Origin: a virus | Virus record (IMG/VR): IMGVR_UViG_3300048088_000314 | Coordinates: 1 to 64,000 of that record | Length of the DNA stretch: 64,000 bases | Strand: one strand, 5' to 3' | Part shown: positions 8,653-13,603 of the stretch, piece after piece | Layout: each line of letters opens with the position of its first letter | Position numbering within the stretch: position 1 is the first letter of the stretch | Position numbers and translations under genes: made by a program | The notes under the pieces: model-generated | Told to the model about the DNA's origin: nothing | What the model saw: the letters and a program-made list of their open reading frames with translations, nothing else | Database searches by the model: none

Positions 8653-8808
8653 ATGACGTACAACCCAACCATACCGCCGACAGGCAAACCATCCTTAGCC
8701 GAGCTATCGCCGGCCGAACGCCAATTCTGGTATTCGTGCATCGCGAGCTCGGTCGCCGCCAATCGGCGCGGGACGATGCAGCCCAGAGGCGAGGGTTCCA
8801 CCGGGTAA
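8653..8808 (+). CDS. Small hypothetical protein before terminator
   Basis: A 51-residue ORF ending 36 bases before a strong terminator. It has a Pro-rich start and the segment LAELSPAERQFWYSCIASSVAANRRG, which looks like a real amphipathic helix. No clear ribosome binding site is visible, so it may be translated at low level or be spurious. Confidence 0.4.
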   Translation: MTYNPTIPPTGKPSLAELSPAERQFWYSCIASSVAANRRGTMQPRGEGSTG

Positions 8809-8844
8809 GACGACGACCCGGAAGATGATCCGAAAGGATCCGAG

Positions 8845-8878
8845 AACCCCGCCAGGAAAGCCACCCGGCGGGGTTTTT
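8845..8878 (+). terminator. Rho-independent terminator closing the head module
   Basis: AACCCCGCC at 8845-8853 pairs with GGCGGGGTT at 8867-8875, loop of 13 bases, followed by TTT. It separates the head module from the tRNA array. The stretch from here to 9021 holds no gene that I can support; a weak TTGATG at 8991 could belong to the array promoter. Confidence 0.85.
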
Positions 8879-9021
8879 GGTTTTTACGCATAGGGCTTCG
8901 GATGTCCGACACATCCCAGGCCGACTGAGCCGGGTTGGGGGAAGAAAAGCGGTCCCAGCCAAGAGCCGTCGAGCCGGCCGCAGCGACCTTTTGATGTGGA
9001 GATATTCGTTTCGATCTTTAT

Positions 9022-9093
9022 GGGGCGGCGGCCGGGGCCGAGTTGACTCTTGCAAAGTCGACGTCCTGAGTTCGACTCTCAGTCGCTCCACCA
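9022..9093 (+). tRNA. tRNA-Ala (TGC)
   Basis: Acceptor GGGGCGG pairs with TCGCTCC (two G-U), anticodon loop CTTGCAA, T-arm CTGAG-TTCGACT-CTCAG, encoded CCA. The D-arm is short and irregular. First tRNA of the array. Confidence 0.8.
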
Positions 9094-9097
9094 ATAT

Positions 9098-9172
9098 GCG
9101 GCTGTAGTTCAACAGCGAGAATCCTGGGTTGCCAATCCGGGGATGACGGGGCAGCACCGTCCAGCCGCTCCA
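9098..9172 (+). tRNA. tRNA-Gly (GCC), atypical T-loop
   Basis: Acceptor GCGGCTG pairs perfectly with CAGCCGC; anticodon loop TTGCCAA; CCA encoded. The T-stem GACGG/CCGTC closes the loop GGCAGCA, which lacks the usual TTC. Confidence 0.75.
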
Positions 9173-9175
9173 TTC

Positions 9176-9267
9176 GGGCGTCGGCTCTGGTGAGCGGCTT
9201 CGCCTTATAAGCGAGGATGGGCCAGATCAGCCTAGACGGGTGGGTTCGATCCCCACGGCGCCTACCA
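9176..9267 (+). tRNA. tRNA with TAT anticodon (Ile?), long variable region
   Basis: Acceptor GGGCGTC pairs with GGCGCCT, T-arm GTGGG-TTCGATC-CCCAC and CCA are clear. The anticodon stem TTCGC/GCGAG gives loop CTTATAA, hence TAT. The variable region is about 20 bases, unusual for an Ile tRNA, and the D-arm is irregular, so identity is uncertain. Confidence 0.6.
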
Positions 9268-9270
9268 CAT

Positions 9271-9342
9271 GGCGGGGCAGCGGGTGCTGGCGTCGCTCTC
9301 ATAAGGCGACTAGGTCCGGTTCGAGTCCGACTCCCGTCACCA
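9271..9342 (+). tRNA. tRNA-Met (CAT)
   Basis: Acceptor GGCGGGG pairs with TCCCGTC, anticodon stem TCGCT/GGCGA, loop CTCATAA, CCA encoded. The T-stem is only three clean pairs. It could be Met or, with lysidine, Ile. Confidence 0.75.
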
Positions 9343-9361
9343 GTTGCGCTATCATGTGCCG

Positions 9362-9598
9362 ATGTCGATCGACGGTCGCGATGATAGGCCCGAAGGCTGG
9401 TCCTTAGCCGAAACCCAGATGCTCGAGGCCTATTTCGACGCCTGCTACGACTGGCTCGACAGCCATGGGTACTTCTGGGAGATCTGGGATCGGCCGGACG
9501 ATACCGAGTGGATTTGCGAGGCCTACGATGCGGGTCACCCGCCCGACTACGCGGCGGTAGTGTTGACGCAACGGTGGCGCAGATTTACGGTGGTTTAG
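9362..9598 (+). CDS. Small acidic protein inside the tRNA array
   Basis: A 78-residue acidic, Trp/Tyr-rich protein (EAYFDACYDWLDSHGYFWEIWD) between two tRNA-Met-like genes. The TAG stop overlaps the first bases of the following tRNA. A TTG at 9344 is an alternative start. Composition suggests a compact acidic protein, possibly an inhibitor or DNA mimic, but there is no recognisable motif and this is speculation. Confidence 0.6.
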   Translation: MSIDGRDDRPEGWSLAETQMLEAYFDACYDWLDSHGYFWEIWDRPDDTEWICEAYDAGHPPDYAAVVLTQRWRRFTVV

Positions 9599-9670
9599 CG
9601 GGAAAAGCTCGGGTGCTGGAAAGGTCTCATAAGCCATTCCGGGTAGGTTCAACTCCTACTCCCGCCCCCA
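9597..9670 (+). tRNA. tRNA-Met or Ile (CAT), second copy
   Basis: Loop CTCATAA, T-arm GTAGG-TTCAACT-CCTAC, CCA encoded. The first base pair of the acceptor is mismatched (A1 with C72), a feature reminiscent of initiator tRNAs. Its 5' end overlaps the TAG of the preceding small gene. Confidence 0.7.
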
Positions 9671-9674
9671 ATTT

Positions 9675-9749
9675 GCTCGGGTAGCTCAGTGGTAGAGCGC
9701 TACGTTGAAGGCGTGGGCGTCGGTGGTTCAACTCCATCCCCGGGCACCA
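9675..9749 (+). tRNA. tRNA-Phe (GAA)
   Basis: Acceptor GCTCGGG/CCCGGGC, D-arm GCTCAGTGGTAGAGC, anticodon loop TTGAAGG, CCA encoded. Confidence 0.9.
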
Positions 9750-9753
9750 GATT

Positions 9754-9829
9754 GCGGGTGTAGCTCAGTGGTAGAGCCGGGTCCTTCCAAGTCCCGTGTG
9801 CGTCGGTTCGATCCCGACCATCCGCTCCA
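9754..9829 (+). tRNA. tRNA-Gly (TCC)
   Basis: Acceptor GCGGGTG/CATCCGC, loop CTTCCAA, T-arm GTCGG-TTCGATC-CCGAC, CCA encoded. It is followed by a spacer hairpin CCCCT/AGGGG before the next tRNA. Confidence 0.9.
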
Positions 9830-9899
9830 TGGTGGGGTGCCCCTCCGCAAGGGGATTAAATCGGCGTGACGCTCGCCGAGCCCTACACGCAGTTTCATT

Positions 9900-9976
9900 C
9901 CCCAGTAGCTCAGTTGGTAGAGCGGGTGGCTGTTAACCACCGTCTGTCGCGGGTTCGAGGCCTGCCTGGGGAGCCA
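9900..9976 (+). tRNA. tRNA-Asn (GTT)
   Basis: Acceptor TCCCCAG/CTGGGGA, anticodon arm GGTGG-CTGTTAA-CCACC, discriminator G and CCA. Confidence 0.92.
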
Positions 9977-9979
9977 TTT

Positions 9980-10053
9980 GCGTCTCTAGCTCAGTGGCAG
10001 AGCATCGGTCTCCAAAACCGAGTAGCGGGGTTCGATTCCTCGGGGGCGTGCCA
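9980..10053 (+). tRNA. tRNA-Trp (CCA)
   Basis: Acceptor GCGTCTC/GGGGCGT with G-U pairs, anticodon arm TCGGT-CTCCAAA-ACCGA, T-arm CGGGG-TTCGATT-CCTCG, CCA tail. Confidence 0.88.
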
Positions 10054-10055
10054 TT

Positions 10056-10129
10056 GTGGGGTGAACCAGACGGTCGGGTACGGGGCTGCAACCCCCGGTG
10101 ACGCGGTTCGACTCCGCGACCTCACTCCA
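10056..10129 (+). tRNA. tRNA-Cys (GCA)
   Basis: Acceptor GTGGGGT/ACCTCAC, anticodon arm CGGGG-CTGCAAC-CCCCG, T-arm CGCGG-TTCGACT-CCGCG, CCA tail. Confidence 0.9.
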
Positions 10130-10136
10130 GTTCATG

Positions 10137-10212
10137 GTGATGCGATGGAGCCAGTGAACCAACCTGACTGTGACCCAGGGAACGACGGGTGCAACCCCCG
10201 TGCATCACCCCA
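10137..10212 (+). tRNA. tRNA-His (GTG)
   Basis: Acceptor GTGATGC/GCATCAC, loop CTGTGAC, discriminator C73 and a G at position -1 (10136), both hallmarks of tRNA-His. CCA encoded. T-loop is TGCAACC. Confidence 0.9.
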
Positions 10213-10215
10213 AAT

Positions 10216-10290
10216 GCCGGGGTAGCTCAGAGGCAGAGCGGCCGTTTTGTAAGCGGTTGGGCGGGGGTTCGAGTCCCTTTCCCGGCACCA
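10216..10290 (+). tRNA. tRNA-Thr (TGT)
   Basis: Acceptor GCCGGGG/TCCCGGC, D-arm GCTCAGAGGCAGAGC, loop TTTGTAA, CCA encoded. Confidence 0.9.
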
Positions 10291-10298
10291 GTTTCATT

Positions 10299-10373
10299 TG
10301 CGGGATTGAAGGTGGTCCTTCCGCGGAGCTCTGACCTCCGTTGCTAAGAGTTCGATCCTCTTGCCCGCAGCCA
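10299..10373 (+). tRNA. tRNA-Gln (CTG)
   Basis: Acceptor TGCGGG with CCCGCA, anticodon arm CGGAG-CTCTGAC-CTCCG, T-arm AAGAG-TTCGATC-CTCTT, discriminator G and CCA. Confidence 0.87.
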
Positions 10374-10379
10374 AATTGA

Positions 10380-10449
10380 TGGGGGGCCCCGGGCGGTGAG
10401 TTGGGCCTTGACCCCGACTAGCAGGGTTCGACTCCCTGACCCCTAGCCA
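10380..10449 (+). tRNA. tRNA-Gln (TTG)
   Basis: Acceptor TGGGGG pairs with CCCCTA, anticodon arm TTGGG-CCTTGAC-CCCGA, T-arm CAGGG-TTCGACT-CCCTG, discriminator G and CCA. Position 33 is C instead of the near-universal T. Confidence 0.78.
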
Positions 10450-10453
10450 ACAT

Positions 10454-10528
10454 CTCCCGTTCGACTACCAGCTAGGTCACCACCCTCTCAAGGTGGAAAA
10501 GCGGGGCCGGCACCCGCACGGGAGGCCA
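10454..10528 (+). tRNA. tRNA-Glu (CTC), atypical T-loop
   Basis: Acceptor CTCCCGT/ACGGGAG, anticodon arm CCACC-CTCTCAA-GGTGG, CCA encoded. T-stem GCGGG/CCCGC closes loop GCCGGCA, without TTC. Confidence 0.8.
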
Positions 10529-10532
10529 ACAC

Positions 10533-10617
10533 GCGGGCGTGGCGGAACTGCTAGACGCAGCGGGCCTAAACCCCGCCGCCTTATGGCATGAGGGTTGGAA
10601 TCCCTTCGCCCGCACCA
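10533..10617 (+). tRNA. tRNA-Leu (TAA)
   Basis: Class II tRNA: acceptor GCGGGCG/CGCCCGC, anticodon arm GCGGG-CCTAAAC-CCCGC (C33), long variable arm, CCA encoded. Confidence 0.87.
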
Positions 10618-10621
10618 ATCA

Positions 10622-10706
10622 GGCCCACTGGTGGAATAGTAGACACGCCAGTCTCAGGAACTGGTGCCGTAATGGCGTGAGGGTGCAAATCCTTCGTGGG
10701 TCACCA
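10622..10706 (+). tRNA. tRNA-Leu (CAG)
   Basis: Class II tRNA: acceptor GGCCCAC/GTGGGTC, anticodon arm CCAGT-CTCAGGA-ACTGG, variable arm, T-loop TGCAAAT, CCA encoded. Confidence 0.9.
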
Positions 10707-10710
10707 GCTT

Positions 10711-10787
10711 GCGCGCGTAGCCCAATCGGTAGAGGTACTGCCTCGAGATGGCAGGGGTTGCCGGTTCGAATCCGGCCGCGCGCACCA
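10711..10787 (+). tRNA. tRNA, anticodon GAG by position (identity uncertain)
   Basis: Acceptor GCGCGCG/CGCGCGC, anticodon stem CTGCC/GGCAG and T-arm GCCGG-TTCGAAT-CCGGC are perfect. The loop TCGAGAT puts GAG at 34-36 with C33, which would be Leu, yet the variable loop is short as in class I tRNAs. A one-base shifted reading would give CGA. CCA encoded. Confidence 0.75.
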
Positions 10788-10910
10788 GTTTCTCGCAGCT
10801 AAATAACTGCGGAAAATTATTCCTGGAATTATTCCTGGCGCCGGCGCACTGTCAGCGCATCCCGCCGTGTTCGGGGGATCACCGCGGGTGAGCGTGGGGG
10901 AAGTGAAGTG

Positions 10911-10935
10911 GAAGGCTGGCCTTGTGCCGGCCTTC
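10911..10935 (-). terminator. Terminator-like hairpin after the minus-strand gene
   Basis: Ten-base arms GAAGGCTGGC and GCCGGCCTTC with a 5-base loop lie just beyond the stop of the minus-strand MCP-like gene. No T-run follows on the minus strand, so it is only terminator-like. The rest of 10788-10910 holds a small hairpin CGCAG/CTGCG near 10796 and a direct repeat ATTATTCCTGG, no gene. Confidence 0.45.
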
Positions 10936-10940
10936 TGCCG

Positions 10941-11402
10941 TTATAGGTCGATCACCCTGCCCCGAGGCTTCGGAACGACGATCGCGGCCGGCTCCTCGAG
11001 ATCGAGTGCGCGAATAGCTGGCGCGGCCGGCTCGGTTGGATCGGCAGGCGTCGCGGCGATCGTCTCTCCGCCATTGAAGATGTTGGCCTGGGCGATTTCC
11101 TCGGTCTGCTTGAACGATTCAAGGAGGGCGTCGCCAAGGAAGCCCATATTCTGATAGGCGTCCAGAATTTCTCTGGGGATCGCCACGGTTCGAGTTCTGC
11201 CGTCTGGCTCCGTCATCTTGACGATCATCCGATCGGTCACGGGATCGCGATAAGTGACGTACTCCGGGCGTCCCGGATAAGGGCCTTCGTCGGGGAGGTC
11301 ATTGTTGGCCGTCCCCGGGCGCAGCGGTTGCCGCAAGCGCATCTCTATGGCGCGCAGCCCGGGTCCCAATAGATCGGTCATGTCAGCCCGGGCGATGGCC
11401 AT
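10941..11402 (-). CDS. Truncated capsid-protein-like protein (MCP3)
   Basis: A 153-residue minus-strand gene inside the plus-strand tRNA array. Its start (MAIARADMTDLLGPGLRAI) lines up with the MCP1 start (MAVNRGAIRDLLVPGLVAV), and residues 73-110 (VAIPREILD, then LLESFKQTEEIAQANIFN) line up with MCP1 residues 87-127 (VAMTREMLD, then LAESFKQTEEILHANLLN). It lacks the whole C-terminal half, including the P-domain motifs, and ends in an acidic/Pro tail with KPRGR. GGAG lies 7 bases upstream of the ATG; a GTG at 11414 is an alternative start. It could be a domesticated capsid fragment that binds assembling MCP. Function is inference. Confidence 0.75.
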   Translation of the reverse strand: MAIARADMTDLLGPGLRAIEMRLRQPLRPGTANNDLPDEGPYPGRPEYVTYRDPVTDRMIVKMTEPDGRTRTVAIPREILDAYQNMGFLGDALLESFKQTEEIAQANIFNGGETIAATPADPTEPAAPAIRALDLEEPAAIVVPKPRGRVIDL

Positions 11403-11443
11403 CAGCGTCTCCACGTGGGGGCCGCCAGTATAGATGATTTCAG

Positions 11444-11530
11444 GGATGGTCAACCGAGGAAGCCCTCGGCACCCGTTGGAAACGGGTTGGAGCCGCAAGG
11501 CTTACGGGGCGGGACCGTGGCCATCCTCCA
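11444..11530 (+). tRNA. tRNA-Ser (GGA), atypical T-loop
   Basis: Class II: acceptor GGATGGT/GCCATCC, anticodon arm ACCCG-TTGGAAA-CGGGT, variable arm AGCC-GCAA-GGCT, CCA encoded. T-stem TACGG/CCGTG closes loop GGCGGGA, without TTC. Confidence 0.82.
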
Positions 11531-11531
11531 T

Positions 11532-11616
11532 GGATGTCGACGCGCTGGCGCGCGGGGCGGCCTTGAAAACCGCTGGCACCGCAAGGTGCGGGGTTCGATC
11601 CCTCCGGCATCCGCCA
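11532..11616 (+). tRNA. tRNA-Ser (TGA)
   Basis: Class II: acceptor GGATGTC/GGCATCC, loop CTTGAAA, variable arm CACC-GCAA-GGTG, T-loop TTCGATC, CCA encoded. Confidence 0.88.
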
Positions 11617-11620
11617 ATAA

Positions 11621-11659
11621 GTCAGTTATTTATCTGCATCTCGACGATAAGTAATTGAC
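11621..11659. repeat. AT-rich inverted repeat between two tRNA-Ser genes
   Basis: GTCAGTTATTTATC at 11621-11634 faces GATAAGTAATTGAC at 11646-11659; 12 of 14 positions pair. It is the most AT-rich hairpin in a GC-rich array and may mark a junction, processing site or terminator. Confidence 0.6.
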
Positions 11660-11671
11660 TATCTGACCTAT

Positions 11672-11760
11672 GGGCGGTCAACCGGGAGAGCTCCCGGCTC
11701 GGCTTCGAATACCGATGGTGCCCGCAAGGGCATGGGGTGCGAGACCTCGGTCGCCCGCCA
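11672..11760 (+). tRNA. tRNA-Ser (CGA)
   Basis: Class II: acceptor GGGCGGT/GTCGCCC, loop TTCGAAT, variable arm TGCCC-GCAA-GGGCA, T-loop TGCGAGA, CCA encoded. Confidence 0.85.
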
Positions 11761-11766
11761 TCTCGA

Positions 11767-11855
11767 GGACGGCACAAGCGGTCTGGGACCGCGACTGCCT
11801 GCTAAGCAGTGCGTGCCCGTGAGGGCATCGGGTTCGATCCCCGGGCCGTCCGCCA
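11767..11855 (+). tRNA. tRNA-Ser (GCT)
   Basis: Class II: acceptor GGACGGC/GCCGTCC, anticodon arm ACTGC-CTGCTAA-GCAGT, variable arm TGCCC-GTGA-GGGCA, CCA encoded. Confidence 0.92.
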
Positions 11856-11858
11856 ATC

Positions 11859-11933
11859 GCTCCGCTGGCGCAGTGGCAGCGCAATCGCTTGGTAAGCGGT
11901 AGGTCGTCGGTTCGATCCCGACGCGGAGCACCA
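11859..11933 (+). tRNA. tRNA-Thr (GGT)
   Basis: Acceptor GCTCCGC/GCGGAGC, anticodon arm ATCGC-TTGGTAA-GCGGT, T-arm GTCGG-TTCGATC-CCGAC, CCA encoded. Confidence 0.92.
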
Positions 11934-11938
11934 GTTAT

Positions 11939-12023
11939 GGGTCGGGAAAGCCGTGAGCTACGGCAGGCAGACTGTAAATCTGTTCCCTTCGGGGGAGAGG
12001 CGCGACTCCTCACCGGCCCACCA
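11939..12023 (+). tRNA. tRNA-Tyr (GTA)
   Basis: Class II: acceptor GGGTCGG/CCGGCCC, anticodon loop CTGTAAA, variable arm TCCC-TTCG-GGGGA, CCA encoded. T-loop reads CGCGACT, again not TTC. Confidence 0.85.
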
Positions 12024-12029
12024 GTTCAC

Positions 12030-12105
12030 CCCGGTATAGCTCAATGGCAGAGCAGGCGGTCGATAACCGCCCGACCGTTCGGTTCGATTCCGACTGCCGG
12101 GACCA
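12030..12105 (+). tRNA. tRNA-Ile (GAT)
   Basis: Acceptor CCCGGTA pairs with TGCCGGG with one T-G, anticodon arm GGCGG-TCGATAA-CCGCC (C33), T-loop TTCGATT, CCA encoded. Confidence 0.85.
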
Positions 12106-12109
12106 ATTC

Positions 12110-12184
12110 GCGCGTGTAGCTCAGCGGCAGAGCAGCGGGCTCTTAACCCGTAGGCCGGGGGTTCGAGTCCCTCTACGCGCACCA
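12110..12184 (+). tRNA. tRNA-Lys (CTT)
   Basis: Acceptor GCGCGTG/TACGCGC, anticodon arm GCGGG-CTCTTAA-CCCGT, T-arm GGGGG-TTCGAGT-CCCTC, CCA encoded. Confidence 0.92.
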
Positions 12185-12188
12185 ACCC

Positions 12189-12204
12189 GACTCCGCGCGG
12201 AGTC
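12189..12204. repeat. 16-bp perfect palindrome, copy 3
   Basis: Exact copy of GACTCCGCGCGGAGTC four bases after tRNA-Lys. It precedes a 110-base gap without tRNA or ORF (12205-12314) that can fold into CTCGTC/GACGAG and GGCGG/CCGCC helices. Confidence 0.9.
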
Positions 12205-12314
12205 GACGAAACCCGCTCGGTGCACCGGGCGGTAGTCCCCTCGTCAAATTTCCGCAGAGGAGCGGCGAGGACGAGACGTCCGGCGGCCTCCCTTTAAGGA
12301 GTGTCCGCCACGAT
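12205..12314 (+). ncRNA. Structured gap, possible small RNA
   Basis: No tRNA or convincing ORF. CTCGTC near 12240 can pair with GACGAG near 12270, and GGCGG near 12279 with CCGCC near 12305 enclosing CCTCC-CTTTA-AGGAG. Strong nested helices between two tRNAs suggest a processed small RNA or a decayed tRNA. There is no known family match that I can recognise. Confidence 0.25.
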
Positions 12315-12388
12315 GCTTCCATCTTTCAGTGGCAGGAAGCCGGCTTGTCACGCCGGTAACACGGGTTCGATCCCCGTTGGAAGCGCCA
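12315..12388 (+). tRNA. tRNA-Asp (GTC)
   Basis: Acceptor GCTTCCA/TGGAAGC, anticodon arm CCGGC-TTGTCAC-GCCGG, T-arm ACGGG-TTCGATC-CCCGT, CCA encoded. Confidence 0.92.
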
Positions 12389-12409
12389 GTTTTTTGCTAT
12401 GATCCGATC

Positions 12410-12826
12410 ATGGCGAATGGAAAACAATTGCTCTGGAAGCTGAGCGCCCAAGGCTGGCTGTGCTGGTGGTGCGACATGCCCATCGACGATGGCCTGGGAG
12501 CCGGCTGGAGCGCAACGCGCGAGCACCTAGTTCCCAAGCATAAAGGCGGGAACGGTACACGCGAGAACATTGTTGCGGTACACGCCGCGTGTAATCACCA
12601 CCGCGCGGAGAGGGCGGGACCGCCATCGAGTTCCTACGTTCAGCACCAGCGGGTCAACTACCTGCGGCGCATCGCGGGGCTCTATTGTGAGAAGCCCTAC
12701 AGCGCCAACCGCCACGAGGACTTGCCGAATTTCGGACGGACCCCGGAGGGCCGGTGGCTATGGGCGCCACAGTACGGCATCATTTTCGGCCCGCAGCGGA
12801 TGAGCGCCACGGGCAAGGACGATTAA
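12410..12826 (+). CDS. HNH endonuclease
   Basis: A 138-residue HNH nuclease sitting between tRNA-Asp and tRNA-Pro. WCWWCD gives a first Cys pair, TREHLVPKHKGGNGTRENIVAVHAACN contains the His core and the Asn and His/Cys of the HNH motif. Free-standing HNH genes in phages often behave as homing endonucleases. The start is ATG 12410, preceded by TGCTATGAT, which resembles an extended -10 promoter, so it may be expressed apart from the tRNAs. The stop is directly followed by tRNA-Pro at 12828. Confidence 0.85.
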   Translation: MANGKQLLWKLSAQGWLCWWCDMPIDDGLGAGWSATREHLVPKHKGGNGTRENIVAVHAACNHHRAERAGPPSSSYVQHQRVNYLRRIAGLYCEKPYSANRHEDLPNFGRTPEGRWLWAPQYGIIFGPQRMSATGKDD

Positions 12827-12827
12827 A

Positions 12828-12904
12828 CCGGGTGTAGCTCAGCCAGGGAGAGCAGCCGCTTTGGGAGCGGCCGGTCAGGCGTTCGAATCGTCTCACCCGG
12901 ACCA
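12828..12904 (+). tRNA. tRNA-Pro (TGG)
   Basis: Acceptor CCGGGTG/CACCCGG, anticodon arm GCCGC-TTTGGGA-GCGGC, T-loop TTCGAAT, CCA encoded. Confidence 0.92.
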
Positions 12905-12908
12905 TCAT

Positions 12909-12981
12909 GCTCGCGTGCCGCTGGACGGCAGCCGATTTCCTAGGTCGGCCTCAGCAGGTTCGACTCCTGCCGCGAGCACCA
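12909..12981 (+). tRNA. tRNA-Arg (CCT)
   Basis: Acceptor GCTCGCG/CGCGAGC, anticodon arm CCGAT-TTCCTAG-GTCGG, T-arm GCAGG-TTCGACT-CCTGC, CCA encoded. Confidence 0.9.
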
Positions 12982-12982
12982 A

Positions 12983-13058
12983 CGGGGCGTGGCCTAGCAG
13001 CTAAGGCACCTGTTTCGGATACAGGAAATCGAGAGTGCAAGTCTCTCCGTCCCGACCA
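12983..13058 (+). tRNA. tRNA-Pro (CGG)
   Basis: Acceptor CGGGGCG/CGTCCCG, anticodon arm CCTGT-TTCGGAT-ACAGG, T-arm GAGAG-TGCAAGT-CTCTC, CCA encoded. Confidence 0.9.
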
Positions 13059-13064
13059 GTTCAT

Positions 13065-13139
13065 GGGTCTCTAGGCCAGTGGCAGACCGTCTCGTTTACA
13101 CCGAGAATGTGCGGGGTTCGATTCCTCGGAGACCTACCA
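13065..13139 (+). tRNA. tRNA-Val (TAC)
   Basis: Acceptor GGGTCTC/GAGACCT, anticodon arm TCTCG-TTTACAC-CGAGA, T-arm CGGGG-TTCGATT-CCTCG, CCA encoded. Confidence 0.9.
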
Positions 13140-13142
13140 TCA

Positions 13143-13215
13143 CGCGCGTTGCTTCTGGGAGGCACCTAGTCCTTCAAACTGGGGCAGATGGGTTCGATCC
13201 CCATACGCGCGACCA
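13143..13215 (+). tRNA. tRNA-Glu (TTC)
   Basis: Acceptor CGCGCGT/ACGCGCG, anticodon arm CTAGT-CCTTCAA-ACTGG (C33), T-arm GATGG-TTCGATC-CCCAT, CCA encoded. Confidence 0.88.
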
Positions 13216-13239
13216 AAAAAGTGCATCGCGCGACGAAAC

Positions 13240-13355
13240 GGGGCTGGACAATCCGCGCACGATGCTCTAATTCGTACACCCACGATCGACGGTGTAGGAC
13301 GCGGTTCCTTCGTAGCTGATACGAAAGTCTGGTTCGAATCCAGAAAGCCCCGCCA
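13240..13355 (+). ncRNA. Oversized tRNA-like RNA with CCA end
   Basis: GGGGCT at 13240 pairs with AGCCCC at 13346-13351, followed by discriminator G and CCA; the T-arm TCTGG-TTCGAAT-CCAGA is perfect. The 116-base length and the interior (hairpins ACACC/GGTGT, TTCGTA/TACGAA and ACGA/TCGT) do not make a normal D-arm and anticodon arm. Bases 13291-13317 match 13431-13457 of the Y-RNA candidate at 23 of 27 positions, so the two are related. It may be a second tRNA-mimic RNA, an insertion-bearing tRNA, or a decayed tRNA. Confidence 0.5.
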
Positions 13356-13401
13356 TTATGGGGCTTGGGCTTGGGCCCAAAACCCCGCTTCCGCTTTTCC
13401 T

Positions 13402-13584
13402 CGATCGCTCGGGTTTGTAGAACGGCAGGCAGTGTAGGACACGGTTTCATCGTAGCTCAGTTGGTTGAGCATCTGACTCTAAATCAGAAGGACGCGGGTT
13501 CGATCCCCGCTGATGGCCCGCCCGAAAGGGCAACCGTTTCCATTTTTCTCCTGCCGTTCCACAAGCCCGAGCGAACGTCGATCG
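13402..13584 (+). ncRNA. Candidate YrlA-like Y RNA with tRNA-mimic domain (CTA loop)
   Basis: The ends form a long helix: 13407-13429 pairs with 13550-13572 (22 of 23 positions, counting one G-U), extended by CGATC/GATCG across a 7-base bulge. Inside, ACGGTT (13441) pairs with AACCGT (13532), enclosing a full tRNA-like cloverleaf: acceptor-like TCATCG/TGATGG, D-arm TAGCTCAGTTGGTTGAGC, anticodon arm TCTGA-CTCTAAA-TCAGA, T-arm GCGGG-TTCGATC-CCCGC. There is no CCA. Bacterial YrlA RNAs have this plan, a Ro60-binding end helix plus a tRNA-like module, and sit beside the Ro60 gene, which starts here 20 bases downstream. The alternative is an amber-suppressor tRNA in the leader. Confidence 0.65.
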
Positions 13585-13603
13585 CCAACAAGGGAGATCG
13601 ACA

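Noticed and set aside
8991-9020. Promoter for the tRNA array (TTGATG with TCTTTA)
   Set aside because: The -10 box is poor and does not match the shared motif; a promoter must exist, but I cannot place it.
8877-9107. ORF leading into the first tRNA
   Set aside because: It runs through tRNA-Ala and has no ribosome binding site; similar ORFs across the array (9866-10225, 10539-10802, 11889-12119) are translations of tRNA genes.
13359-13386. Hairpin GGGG-TTGGGC-TTGG-GCCCAA-CCCC as a terminator
   Set aside because: The stem is strong but followed by GCTTCCGC before a short T-run, and it separates two related RNA elements, so a processing hairpin is as likely; not called.
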